A DNA stretch of 64,000 nt from Streptomyces olivochromogenes. GTDB taxonomy: Bacteria > Actinomycetota > Actinomycetes > Streptomycetales > Streptomycetaceae. The stretch spans positions 29,192 through 93,191 of the forward strand of contig NZ_KQ948479.1 in assembly GCF_001514115.1 (NCBI RefSeq). The letters are read 5' to 3'. The notes under the pieces are model-generated. The model was not told the DNA's origin and made no database searches. It saw only the letters and a list, made by a program, of their open reading frames with translations. Of the stretch, positions 46,294 to 54,125 are shown in pieces; position 1 is the stretch's first letter; each line of letters opens with the position of its first letter. The position numbers and the translations under genes are program-made.

Positions 46294-47301
46294 ATGCCCG
46301 ACCCGTACTACAACGATGACCAGGTGACACTCCTCCTCGGCGACGCATTGGAGCAGTTGCGCACCCTGCCCGATGGCTCGGTCGACTGCGTCGTCACCTC
46401 GCCCCCGTACTACGGGCTCCGTGACTACGGCACCGAAGGGCAGTACGGGCTGGAGTCGACGCCCGCGGCCTACGTCGAAACGATGCGTGCCCTATTCGCC
46501 GAAGGGCGACGCGTCCTTGCCAACGACGGAACGCTGTGGCTCAACCTCGGCGACAGCTACGCCGGCTCCTGGGGTAACCAGGGTCGTGGCGAGCCGCGGC
46601 CGATGAAGCAGGAAGTTCACGACGGCAGATACCCCGACAAGGGGGCCCGGACTGGTGCTGTATCGCCGGGAGCGCCGCCCGCGAAGAACCTTTTGGGCAT
46701 TCCGTGGCGGGTGGCATTCGCGCTCCAGGACGACGGCTGGATCCTCCGCAACGAGATCATCTGGTCGAAGCCCAACGCGATGCCGGAATCCGTGCGCGAC
46801 AGGCTCAGTAGCAGGCACGAGCATCTGTTCCTCTTCGCCAAGTCGCCACGGTACGCCTTTGACCTCGACGCGATCCGAGTGCCGCACACTTCGCCGCGCG
46901 CGAGGCTTCTCGCTGGCACCTCAACCGGCGGGCAGTCCCGCACAGGTAAAGCGACCGGCATCGGCGTGGGTGACCGCGACGGAGGCACCGCGGGCGGCGA
47001 CCTGTCAGCCACCTCCCACGCGCTTGGACGGAATCCGGGCGACGTCTGGTCGATCAGCACGGCCAAGTACCCTGCCGCGCACTTCGCGGTGTTCCCGATC
47101 GACCTGCCGCTGCGCTGCATCAAGGCCGGATGCCGTCCGGGCGGGACTGTCCTCGACCCGTTCTCCGGGAGCGGCACGACTGGCGCAGCCGCCAGACAGC
47201 TCGGCCGTAAGTACATCGGCATAGACCTGAACCCGGCCTACCACGAGTTGGCCCGCGAGCGCTTCGCGCAGGGCGTCCTCGACCTCGACCTGCCTGCGTG
47301 A
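46294..47301 (+). CDS. DNA methyltransferase (N4-cytosine/N6-adenine, beta group)
   Basis: I prefer ATG 46294 (GGGAG at six bases) over an upstream GTG at 46255. The 335-residue product has motif IV TSPPYYGL (35-42) before motif I LDPFSGSGTTG (287-297), the order of beta-group amino-methyltransferases. IPWRVAFALQDDGWILRNEI and SRHEHLFLFAKSPRYAFDL lie between. No restriction partner adjoins it, so it is an orphan enzyme, probably protecting element DNA from host restriction during transfer or infection. Confidence 0.9.
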   Translation: MPDPYYNDDQVTLLLGDALEQLRTLPDGSVDCVVTSPPYYGLRDYGTEGQYGLESTPAAYVETMRALFAEGRRVLANDGTLWLNLGDSYAGSWGNQGRGEPRPMKQEVHDGRYPDKGARTGAVSPGAPPAKNLLGIPWRVAFALQDDGWILRNEIIWSKPNAMPESVRDRLSSRHEHLFLFAKSPRYAFDLDAIRVPHTSPRARLLAGTSTGGQSRTGKATGIGVGDRDGGTAGGDLSATSHALGRNPGDVWSISTAKYPAAHFAVFPIDLPLRCIKAGCRPGGTVLDPFSGSGTTGAAARQLGRKYIGIDLNPAYHELARERFAQGVLDLDLPA

Positions 47302-47307
47302 TCGCTA

Positions 47308-47335
47308 GGCCCACCCGTCACCCCCCGGGTGGGCC
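47308..47335 (+). terminator. Hairpin after methyltransferase gene
   Basis: GGCCCACCCG (47308-47317) and CGGGTGGGCC (47326-47335) are perfect complements and are followed by CTCTTC. It begins seven bases after the stop codon. Confidence 0.7.
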
Positions 47336-47429
47336 CTCTTCATGCGCCTAGGCGTTCGACTCACTCGAGGACTTCGAGGTCCCGCGGGCCCCACAATCTG
47401 AGCAGCACCCGCCCACGAAACGGAGACCG

Positions 47430-47828
47430 ATGATCCCCGCCAACGGATCGCACTACGTCCACTTCGAGAAGAACGGCAGCGGCTACGTTCCCAGGCTGCC
47501 CGTTGTCGCCTGGGACGACGACGGCTTCCCCCTCGTCGTAAAGAGGGGCATGCTGCGCCGCGCCTCCGACCTCGGCAGCGTCACCGGCATCCATCAGAAT
47601 CATGCTGAGGTTGTCGGCGCTGTACCGGGTGGTGGCTGGCTGATCGACTGCACCGACAGCGAAGGCAACTCCTGGACGACGCCGATCCTCGCTTGGACGA
47701 TCCACGCGGACACCACGGCGATCCCTCTCACGTCGGACAGCGACGGGGTGACCAGCGATGCGACGGAAGGCCTCGAGTCGTACCGCATCTACCACCCGGA
47801 CATGACGGACGTTCAGAGCGGCGAGTAG
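47430..47828 (+). CDS. Hypothetical 132-aa protein
   Basis: ATG 47430 has CGGAG four bases upstream. The product (MIPANGSHYVHFEKNGSGYV) is beta-rich with VVAWDDDGFPLVV and GGWLIDCTDSEGNSWTTPIL. It follows the methyltransferase terminator, so it has its own promoter or relies on read-through. No family recognised. Confidence 0.65.
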   Translation: MIPANGSHYVHFEKNGSGYVPRLPVVAWDDDGFPLVVKRGMLRRASDLGSVTGIHQNHAEVVGAVPGGGWLIDCTDSEGNSWTTPILAWTIHADTTAIPLTSDSDGVTSDATEGLESYRIYHPDMTDVQSGE

Positions 47829-47978
47829 CCAGTCCCGGCCCGGCCACCGTCCTGTGCGGTGTCCGGGCCGCTGTACGCCCCGTGGGGCGTCTCGAGTCGG
47901 CTCCCGCCCCGTACTCCCCCACCGTCCCGGCCGGATCGCGCTCTACCCCCGTCCAGCCTGCTCGTTGACCCTCGAACC

Positions 47979-48227
47979 ATGGGCGCTGGGGAGCAGCTCG
48001 GAGCATGCGACGAATGCGGCAGCAGTCGGGGGCGGGTACGGGACTTGGGGCTGCGGGATCCGCTCGCCCTGTGCGGGGACTGCCTGAACGGCGCAGTCAC
48101 GGCGTGGCGGGGGATCGACCCGACGCCATTGACGACGTCCGAGGTGGAGCGGGCGGCCGCGGCAGGGATGGACCCGAGGATGCTGCGCCGGCGCCTCGAC
48201 ACCGCACGCGAGGGTGATACCGCCTGA
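47979..48227 (+). CDS. Small zinc-ribbon protein, 82 aa
   Basis: ATG 47979 starts MGAGEQLGACDECGSSRGRV, with a second pair LCGDC, giving a CxxC-CxxC ribbon, followed by a helical tail (TTSEVERAAAAGMDPRMLRR). There is no clear ribosome site, and the frame is open upstream to 47859, so the start is uncertain. It ends 14 bases from the convergent gene at 48242. Confidence 0.5.
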   Translation: MGAGEQLGACDECGSSRGRVRDLGLRDPLALCGDCLNGAVTAWRGIDPTPLTTSEVERAAAAGMDPRMLRRRLDTAREGDTA

Positions 48228-48241
48228 AACCGGGCCACGCC

Positions 48242-48439
48242 TTACGCGGCGTGGTCGTCGTCCGCGGTCGGGAGCTCGGTGTGGCCCTCGTGCCAGGGGT
48301 TCGTCCACCCACAGGCGCCGCAGGCGTACCGGCCGTTCACCCCGGCGATCTGCGTTCCGCAGCGGCGGCAGTCCGTGGTGGTGATCTCCTGCGACTCAAG
48401 GAACGCCACGGCCGGCGTCGGGGCGTGTTCAGCGGTCAT
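48242..48439 (-). CDS. Small zinc-ribbon protein, 65 aa
   Basis: ATG 48437-48439 overlaps the stop of the 39-residue gene upstream (ATGA). The product contains TTDCRRCGTQIAGVN and YACGACGWTNPWHEGHTE, a classical zinc ribbon. It ends a short minus-strand operon (49221 to 48242) inside plus-strand genes. Confidence 0.65.
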   Translation of the reverse strand: MTAEHAPTPAVAFLESQEITTTDCRRCGTQIAGVNGRYACGACGWTNPWHEGHTELPTADDDHAA

Positions 48440-48555
48440 GGGCGGCACCCTACCTGCGGGGCGGGTGCGGTACCGGAGATGGGCCCACACAAAGGGCACA
48501 GCCACGATCCGTCAGGGCCTTGCTGTCCGGAGCCTCCGCACTTCGTGCACTGCAC
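48436..48555 (-). CDS. Tiny zinc-ribbon protein, 39 aa
   Basis: GTG at 48553-48555 (or GTG 48562-48564) opens a frame VQCTKCGGSGQQGPDG... with a second CPLC pair, giving CxxC-x13-CxxC. Its TGA overlaps the ATG of the next zinc-ribbon gene. Two consecutive coupled zinc ribbons support it being real despite its size. Confidence 0.55.
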   Translation of the reverse strand: MQCTKCGGSGQQGPDGSWLCPLCGPISGTAPAPQVGCRP

Positions 48556-48663
48556 GGCGTCCACCGTCCCTCGGTTCGGATTGTCGGGTCTCTTGAGGAT
48601 CCCGCGGGAGGCGTGCGGGCGGTAGATGACGGGGCGGCCGGGGTCTTCCCTGCGGGTCCCGGG

Positions 48664-49221
48664 TCAGCCGCCCGGTGTGGGCGAGGGCCGCAGTGCTCCC
48701 TTCGCTGCCGCCACCAGTTTCATTCGGCACCGCTGTCCCGCCGTCTCCAGGACCGGCCAGCGCGCCCACTGCCGGTCGAACGGGTAGGACGCGTCGGCCT
48801 GCTGGTCCAGGTACTCGCGGAGTTCCTCGACATGGTTCGCCATGTCCTCCACGGCGTTCTCCACGGCCTCCGGGCCCAGCAGGTGCGCGCGTTCCAGGGG
48901 CTTGCGGAGGGGCGTCTCTATGGCGTCCACGGCCATTGCGATGGCTTGGTGGAAGTTCTCCGTCTCCCCGTGGTCGTCCATCCACCGCTCGCGCTCGTCC
49001 CAGGTCTCCACGATGCCTTTCGCGTCGCGCACGGCGGCGTCCCAGGCGTCCAGGAGCAGCAGGTAGGCCTCCTGGCGTTGTCCTCGGAGCCACTGCCCGT
49101 GTTCCACGACGGCCTGGTCGGTGACCCCGCGGCGGCCGACGTAGATGCCGGCGAAGGTGCCGCCGATACCGAACACGCCTGCTGCGATGGCGGCGACGAT
49201 GGCCGCCCATGCGTCTGTCAT
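48664..49221 (-). CDS. Membrane-anchored coiled-coil protein, 185 aa
   Basis: ATG 49219-49221 has GGCAGGA upstream. The product has one N-terminal membrane helix (WAAIVAAIAAGVFGIGGTFAGI) and a long helical cytoplasmic part (REAYLLLLDAWDAAV, HVEELREYLDQQADAS). It is divergent from the 49345 operon and starts 56 bases from the shared 27-bp operator, which may control both. Function unknown. Confidence 0.7.
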   Translation of the reverse strand: MTDAWAAIVAAIAAGVFGIGGTFAGIYVGRRGVTDQAVVEHGQWLRGQRQEAYLLLLDAWDAAVRDAKGIVETWDERERWMDDHGETENFHQAIAMAVDAIETPLRKPLERAHLLGPEAVENAVEDMANHVEELREYLDQQADASYPFDRQWARWPVLETAGQRCRMKLVAAAKGALRPSPTPGG

Positions 49222-49276
49222 GCCGTCATCCTGCCGCTCGGGGGCGGGGTTGGGGAGGGCTCTCACACACCACACC

Positions 49277-49312
49277 TCTTGTATTGCGTACGTAATAGAA
49301 GATAGGTAGGGT
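49277..49312 (+). promoter_or_regulatory. Promoter P2 with the same 27-bp operator
   Basis: The 27 bases at 49277-49303 are identical to those at 45845-45871. -35 TTGCGT (49284-49289) and -10 TAGGGT (49307-49312) are spaced by 17 bases. It drives the rightward accessory operon from 49345; the operator covers the -35 and most of the spacer, as in P1, so one repressor should control both. Confidence 0.75.
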
Positions 49313-49344
49313 GGACCCCACACCAACACCCCAGGGGGAACCCA

Positions 49345-49605
49345 ATGGCCACCGTCACCCTCACCAAAGACGCCGTCACCCTCTACGACATCGAGCAGAA
49401 CCGCGTCTGGGACACCATGAGCGCCCGCGACGGCGAGCGCGACGTGCGACTCTGCCGCGAACTGGGCGACACCGTCCAGGAGTACGAGACCACCGACCGC
49501 GACGGCAACCCGTACCGCATCGTCTTCCAGATCAACGCCCCCATGGCACACCGCGGCCAGGACCAGGGCGGCGTGTACGTCTTCCCGCTTCCCGCTGCGA
49601 ACTGA
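49345..49605 (+). CDS. Hypothetical 86-aa protein, first gene after P2
   Basis: ATG 49345 has GGGGGAA upstream, 33 bases after the -10 box. The product (MATVTLTKDAVTLYDIEQNR) looks like one beta domain with IVFQINAPMAHRGQDQGGVY. A hairpin follows its stop, so it should be the most abundant product of P2. No family recognised. Confidence 0.7.
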   Translation: MATVTLTKDAVTLYDIEQNRVWDTMSARDGERDVRLCRELGDTVQEYETTDRDGNPYRIVFQINAPMAHRGQDQGGVYVFPLPAAN

Positions 49606-49614
49606 CCGACCACC

Positions 49615-49639
49615 TGCCCCGGCCACTCAGGCCGGGGCA
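49615..49639 (+). terminator. Hairpin after first P2 gene
   Basis: TGCCCCGGCC (49615-49624) pairs perfectly with GGCCGGGGCA (49630-49639) around ACTCA. No T run. It may partly terminate P2 transcripts and set gene dosage within the operon. Confidence 0.6.
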
Positions 49640-49701
49640 ATGCCGTGCCCGATCCGCGAAACCATGACCGTGGACACGCCTCCCCGCCCCTGGAGCAGCC
49701 C

Positions 49702-50445
49702 ATGCCCAACACCAGCCCACAGCCCGAGCGCACCCCGTACTGCCACAAGATCCGCTACGGCATCACCGGCGCCCCGATCCTCGACGAGAGCGAGATGGAC
49801 GGCAGCCACGCCCCCGGTGTCGGTGTTAAGCCAGCGCTGATCGAACTCATCTACAGCGCGGCCCAGGACAGCCAGCCCGCGGTGCCTGCCCGCGTCAGCG
49901 CCTCCGTGACCGGCTGGTGGATGCGGTTCGGCGAGCGCGTGCAGCCCGAGAGGCAGGTGACGACGCACTTCACGAACGGCCCGAACGGCTGGCCCGCGTG
50001 GCTGGCCAAGGAGGCGCGGCTCCACGACCCGGCCGCCGCTGTGTCGTCTGCGTCCGACGGGCTGCCCCGCATGGCTGAGGAGGCGCAGCGTGGCTGGCAG
50101 CAGTGCCCGGCCTCCGAGTTCGACGGCTACGGCCTCCAGTGCCAAAAGGAAGCTGGGCACAACCTGTGCACCTTCGAGGAGCCAGGGCAAGCCGACGAGG
50201 CGCAGCAGCCCGAGACGCAGGCCGCTGTGGCGTACCGCTCGCCCGGCACGCGAACGCTGTACTGCCTCACCTGCGCACGGCAGGAGACCGCCTGGCGCCC
50301 CGTCACCAAGGCCGACGTGCGCGACGACACCGAGTGCGACTTCTGCGGAGGCCGGGTCCTCGCTGTCGCCTCCCGGACGCTCGGCGAGGTCGTTGCCCGC
50401 TACCTGCCCGCCGCCGTATCCCAGCCCGGCAAGGAGGAGGTCTGA
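49702..50445 (+). CDS. Hypothetical 247-aa protein with C-terminal zinc ribbon
   Basis: ATG 49702 has GGAG six bases upstream. The C-terminal part has TLYCLTCARQE and DDTECDFCGGRV, a CxxC-CxxC ribbon; the middle has CPASEFDGYGLQCQKEAGHN. The N-terminus is Pro/Thr-rich. It is in the P2 operon of small accessory proteins typical of Streptomyces phages. Function unknown. Confidence 0.65.
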   Translation: MPNTSPQPERTPYCHKIRYGITGAPILDESEMDGSHAPGVGVKPALIELIYSAAQDSQPAVPARVSASVTGWWMRFGERVQPERQVTTHFTNGPNGWPAWLAKEARLHDPAAAVSSASDGLPRMAEEAQRGWQQCPASEFDGYGLQCQKEAGHNLCTFEEPGQADEAQQPETQAAVAYRSPGTRTLYCLTCARQETAWRPVTKADVRDDTECDFCGGRVLAVASRTLGEVVARYLPAAVSQPGKEEV

Positions 50446-50447
50446 CC

Positions 50448-50768
50448 ATGGCCGGCGCCGATCGGAAAAAGCTGCTCCGCCAACTCGAAGGCCGCATCAG
50501 GCGGGGCATCGCCCTCACCGACACACGCTGGCAACTCAGGGACACCGGCATGACAGCAGACGAACTGTGGGCGTTCGAACTGCCGATCCGACGCCGCATC
50601 CGCGAAGAACGAGCCGGAAGGCACCGCAAGGGTGAGCGACGTCGCCTGACCGGGCCCACGTCTCGCCGATCCCGCCGGCCCGCTCCCGTACCCCACGCCC
50701 CCGGCGCGCTGCCCGGCCAAACCCAACTGGACCTGTTCTTCCATCAGCCCACCTTGGACAGCATCTGA
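50448..50768 (+). CDS. Hypothetical basic 106-aa protein
   Basis: ATG 50448 has AGGAGG seven bases upstream. The product has an N-terminal helical part (KLLRQLEGRIRRGIALTDTR) and a very basic middle (RRRIREERAGRHRKGERRRL), so nucleic-acid binding is possible. Its stop overlaps the next start (TGATG). Confidence 0.65.
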   Translation: MAGADRKKLLRQLEGRIRRGIALTDTRWQLRDTGMTADELWAFELPIRRRIREERAGRHRKGERRRLTGPTSRRSRRPAPVPHAPGALPGQTQLDLFFHQPTLDSI

Positions 50769-51100
50769 TGACCATCACCGTGACGCACGAGGGCAACGAC
50801 CCCATGGGAGCCCCCAGCACCCACCGCGGGCTCCTCGAGAACTGCAGCGCCCCCGACTGCCAAGACCGCGTCCTCGAGCAGCAGAACGCCTGGGGCGTGT
50901 ACTGCCCGCACGGCAAGCAGATCGTGGAGAAGGACCCCGACCGCACCGACCCCGAGGGCTACCCCGTCGGCCGGCTCGTCGACCCGTGGCCCTGCACCGT
51001 CGACGGCTGCACCCTCGAGGCGTTCGAGCAGCGCGAGCAGGAACGCGAAGACGAGTACTGGGACGCGATGAACGAGATCGCATCGGACGTGTACCGGTGA
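50768..51100 (+). CDS. Hypothetical acidic 110-aa protein, Cys pairs
   Basis: ATG 50768 overlaps the upstream stop. The product has NCSAPDCQDRV, VYCPHGKQ and PCTVDGC motifs that could form a zinc site, then an acidic helix (FEQREQEREDEYWDAMNEIA). Coupled on both sides. Family not recognised. Confidence 0.65.
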   Translation: MTITVTHEGNDPMGAPSTHRGLLENCSAPDCQDRVLEQQNAWGVYCPHGKQIVEKDPDRTDPEGYPVGRLVDPWPCTVDGCTLEAFEQREQEREDEYWDAMNEIASDVYR

Positions 51101-51216
51101 TAGCCGACCTGCTGTCCGCCGTGGCCATCGTCGCCCTGGTCTGCGCGTGGACGTTCCTTGCCACCGTCCGCTGGGCGCGATTCGACCGCACCCCACCCGA
51201 GAGGACCCGCCCGTGA
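51097..51216 (+). CDS. Tiny membrane protein, 39 aa
   Basis: GTG 51097 overlaps the upstream TGA (GTGA). The product is one membrane helix (LLSAVAIVALVCAWTFLAT) with a basic tail (RWARFDRTPPERTRP). Its position and coupling in the operon support it being translated. Confidence 0.55.
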   Translation: MIADLLSAVAIVALVCAWTFLATVRWARFDRTPPERTRP

Positions 51217-51431
51217 CCGACAGCATGGCCGCCCGGGTACGCATAGCACTCGCCGCCGCAGGCCCCACCGTGGTGCCCGCCCGGTTCAGGGACGCCTACC
51301 AGCGCGGCGGAACCCCCACCCACACGCACCTGGTCGCCATCGCGGCCGCCGCCGGCACCACCCCGATCTGGCTGATGACCGGCTGGCCCGCAGCCCACGC
51401 CATCAACGCCCTCGAGAGGACCCGGCCGTGA
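51213..51431 (+). CDS. Small HTH-like protein, 72 aa
   Basis: GTG 51213 overlaps the upstream stop and has GAGAGGA seven bases away. The product resembles a truncated XRE domain (MAARVRIALAAAGPTVVPAR, then THLVAIAAAAGTTPIWLMTG). DNA binding is plausible but the second helix is weak. Coupled by GTGA to the next gene. Confidence 0.5.
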   Translation: MTDSMAARVRIALAAAGPTVVPARFRDAYQRGGTPTHTHLVAIAAAAGTTPIWLMTGWPAAHAINALERTRP

Positions 51432-51832
51432 CCGACTACAGGGAATCCCAGGTCGACGCGCAGCTCGACGAGTACTTCGCGAAGCGGCAAGCCGCCCGTG
51501 CCGCCAGAGTCCGCGCCTTCCTCGACAGCCTCACCGCCCGCGAACGCGCACTCTTCCGAGACGCCGCCGTCATGGGCTACGTCCGCGGCACCATGCATCC
51601 CCGAGACGCGGAAGTCCCCCTCAACCAGGCCATCGTCGACGACGTCGTCCACGCCTGCTTCGTCTACCCCGACCTGTACCCGGCCGTCGCCACCATCGAG
51701 CGATGCCCCGGCTTCCCAGAGAAGTGCCCGAACCTGCGCGTCGTGCCCGCAGACCCGCCCACGCACGACGGCGGAGTCCGCTGCGGATGCGCCGACGACC
51801 CCGAGGACGAATCTGAAGGAGGACGCGCGTGA
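51428..51832 (+). CDS. Hypothetical 134-aa protein, Cys-rich tail
   Basis: GTG 51428 with GAGAGGA upstream. Helical N-terminus (AQLDEYFAKRQAARAARVRA), then RCPGFPEKCPNLRVVPADPP and GGVRCGCADDPED. The PGFPxxCPxLxxVxPxPPxHxGGVxCGC block recurs in the gene at 52422 (CAGFPDQCPYLLTVDPNPP...GGVCCGC), so the two share a metal-binding module. Confidence 0.65.
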   Translation: MTDYRESQVDAQLDEYFAKRQAARAARVRAFLDSLTARERALFRDAAVMGYVRGTMHPRDAEVPLNQAIVDDVVHACFVYPDLYPAVATIERCPGFPEKCPNLRVVPADPPTHDGGVRCGCADDPEDESEGGRA

Positions 51833-52425
51833 CCAAGCACATCGAGCAGGTTGAGGCCATCAACGCCGAACGCGCCGCCATGCCCAAAGAGCAGCGGGTA
51901 GCGCTCGAAGCTGCCGATGCCCCGCTGCTGCGCATCCAACTCGCGTACGCCATGCAGCGCGCCGAGGACGCCGAAGCGAAGACGGGGCCCACCGACGCGC
52001 TCGAGCAGCGCCTGGCAGCGATGGAGAAGCTGGCCGCGGCCTGGCAGAAGGAAGCCGAGCGTGCCCGCAAGGATCTCGCGGACCAGGCATACCCGGACGA
52101 CGCCATCGAGTTCGTCGCCTGGTCCGCGCTGGCCGGACCGCTCCCCGAGGTGGACATCATTTCCATCCTCCGAACGATCCGTCAGTGCCGGTACGTGGCC
52201 GCGAACTCCATCCACGTGTTCCTCGACGACTGGAAGGCCGCCAAGAAGCGCGTCACGGACCTCCATAGCCCCGTTCAGCACATGGGGCAGACCTGGTGCG
52301 GCGAGTGCTCCGTACGGCGCTCCACGGGCCCGAAGGCGGAGGAATGGGTGGCGTACATCCCCCACCCGTGCCCGACCCTCGACGCGCTCGAGGGCAAGGG
52401 CTGGCCCAAAGAGGAGGACAGGTGA
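51829..52425 (+). CDS. Hypothetical 198-aa coiled-coil protein
   Basis: GTG 51829 overlaps the upstream stop. The product has a coiled coil at about 35-85 (QLAYAMQRAEDAEAK, LEQRLAAMEKLAAAWQKEAE) and a C-terminal part with HMGQTWCGECSVRRSTG and IPHPCPTLDALEG. It ends with overlap into the 52422 gene. Function unknown. Confidence 0.65.
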   Translation: MTKHIEQVEAINAERAAMPKEQRVALEAADAPLLRIQLAYAMQRAEDAEAKTGPTDALEQRLAAMEKLAAAWQKEAERARKDLADQAYPDDAIEFVAWSALAGPLPEVDIISILRTIRQCRYVAANSIHVFLDDWKAAKKRVTDLHSPVQHMGQTWCGECSVRRSTGPKAEEWVAYIPHPCPTLDALEGKGWPKEEDR

Positions 52426-52820
52426 CTGAGCAGCCCCCGGCCGCACCACAGCCCTGCGCCGGCTTCCCCGACCAGTGTCCCTACCTGCTCACCGTCGACC
52501 CGAATCCACCGCACCACGGTGGCGGTGTCTGCTGCGGATGCAACGCCCGCCGAGACCTCGAGGACATGGCCTTCGAACTCGCCACCGGCGCTGGCGTCGT
52601 CGACCCTCGCGCGTACAAGGCCACCCTGGACCGGTACGCCGCGCAGGTCCTCACCCGGCACGCTGAGTTCCTTGAGAACCTCCCACCCGGTGGTGAAGCC
52701 CTCAAGGGACCGTACTGGTACCGCAACGGCATCACCGACGCGGCCTACTTGGCCCGCGACAAGGCCGACTGGTACGACCACGAAGCCGAGAAGAAGACCG
52801 ATCAGCCCAAGGAGGACTGA
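52422..52820 (+). CDS. Hypothetical 132-aa protein with the GGVCCGC module
   Basis: GTG 52422 with GAGGAGG upstream. The N-terminal part carries CAGFPDQCPYLLTVDPNPPH and GGVCCGCNARRDLED, matching the module in the gene at 51428. The C-terminal part is helical. The pair probably arose by duplication of the module. Confidence 0.65.
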   Translation: MTEQPPAAPQPCAGFPDQCPYLLTVDPNPPHHGGGVCCGCNARRDLEDMAFELATGAGVVDPRAYKATLDRYAAQVLTRHAEFLENLPPGGEALKGPYWYRNGITDAAYLARDKADWYDHEAEKKTDQPKED

Positions 52821-52821
52821 C

Positions 52822-53640
52822 GTGGGAGCCCTGAACCTCGTACCCGACCAGTCCCTCACGCCGGATCCGAGCACGAAGACCGGCGGCCGCGGCGGAGGAG
52901 GAGGATTTGCCGACCTGGCCCAGCAGATCTACCAAGACGACCGCGCCGACGCGAAGTCCCGCCAGCTCCTCCTGGCGTTCGCCTACGTCGTCACCATGCA
53001 GCGCACCGACGACCCGAAGGAACAGTGGCGCAACCTCCGTAAGGCTCTGGGCCGCAGCGAAAGGCACCGCTATACCGACTTCCTGCGCGAACTCATCGAG
53101 CACGACCGGCCCCGCTACGTCCCCCCGGACGAGCGGCCCGGCGGCTACGACCCGTCCAAGCGGCTGTGCGTCGGCCCGCGCCTCCGACCGTTCAAGGAGC
53201 GCCCCTACAAGGCGGAGCAGATGTCCCTGCCCGCCCGCGTAGCGCAGACCAAACGGGACGCCGAGGACTTCCGCAACACCGACAACGTCTGCGGCGCCCC
53301 CGGCAAGGACCGCGTCCTCGAGAAGCTGCCCGCCACCGGCTGGTACCGGTGGCACTGGTTCTGCCAACGGCACCGCGACCACGCCCTGCGCGTGAAGGAG
53401 CAGGTGAAGGCTCAGAACGCGGCCGCACCCGAACCCATCCCGAACGCCGGCGGCCTGATGCCGTGCTACTTCGAAGCCGACTGGGTCCGCCTGTACCGGC
53501 ACTACACGTGGGACACCTGGGAGCCGCCCGTGTACGGCGTGCGCGCCGACGACTGGCCCATCCCCGGCAAGCAGCCCGTCCCGCAGCGCGCCCGGCTCAG
53601 CCTGGTCATCGGCGGAGGGCTGGAGGATCCGGATGAGTGA
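52822..53640 (+). CDS. Hypothetical 272-aa protein
   Basis: GTG 52822 has AAGGAGG upstream. After a Gly-rich stretch (about 22-30) a helical domain contains LLLAFAYVVTMQRTDDPKEQ, and a C-terminal part contains CGAPGKDRVLEKLPATGWYR and FCQRHRDHALRVKEQVKAQN. The Cys/His pattern and Trp-rich segments could form a metal site. Its last eight bases overlap the next gene. Family unknown to me. Confidence 0.65.
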   Translation: MGALNLVPDQSLTPDPSTKTGGRGGGGGFADLAQQIYQDDRADAKSRQLLLAFAYVVTMQRTDDPKEQWRNLRKALGRSERHRYTDFLRELIEHDRPRYVPPDERPGGYDPSKRLCVGPRLRPFKERPYKAEQMSLPARVAQTKRDAEDFRNTDNVCGAPGKDRVLEKLPATGWYRWHWFCQRHRDHALRVKEQVKAQNAAAPEPIPNAGGLMPCYFEADWVRLYRHYTWDTWEPPVYGVRADDWPIPGKQPVPQRARLSLVIGGGLEDPDE

Positions 53641-54121
53641 TGAGCAGCGCCTGGCCAGGTTGGCGGAGGAGCTGTGCCACGTCTACCACTACGGGGTCGG
53701 CCTGGATGAGCTCGAGGAGGAGGACCCCGACCGGGCCCGCGCGCATCGGCGGGCCGCGCGCCGTTTCCTCCGCTGGCTCGAGAACGCTCCCAAGGAGGAG
53801 TTGAGGGAGGAGAGGCGGGCTGCGTTCCGGCGGGGCTACGACCGCGGCGCCGAGAACGCGAAGAAGTCGACCGCCGAACAGATCGAGCGCCTCGAGGCGG
53901 ATGTCGCCGAACTCCGCAAGGACCGGGACCCGGAGGGCCTGCGGGCCCGTATCGCCGATCTGCAGTACGTGAACCGCGGGTACTCCCGCATCGTCATGGG
54001 CGGTTCAGACCTGCGCGCCGAGCTGGCCGATGCGCTGAGCCGGCTCGAGGCCGTACAGCGGGAGCTGGCCGTGCTGAAGGGTGTGCAGCCGTCCAACGCG
54101 ACCGGTGAGCGGCCGTCCTGA
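53633..54121 (+). CDS. Hypothetical 162-aa coiled-coil protein
   Basis: ATG 53633 overlaps the upstream gene. The product is highly charged with coiled coils at about 75-100 (EQIERLEADVAELRKDRD) and 125-150 (ADALSRLEAVQRELAVL). It is the last gene of the P2 operon and ends four bases from the convergent LuxR-type gene, with no visible terminator between. Confidence 0.65.
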   Translation: MSDEQRLARLAEELCHVYHYGVGLDELEEEDPDRARAHRRAARRFLRWLENAPKEELREERRAAFRRGYDRGAENAKKSTAEQIERLEADVAELRKDRDPEGLRARIADLQYVNRGYSRIVMGGSDLRAELADALSRLEAVQRELAVLKGVQPSNATGERPS

Positions 54122-54125
54122 GTCG

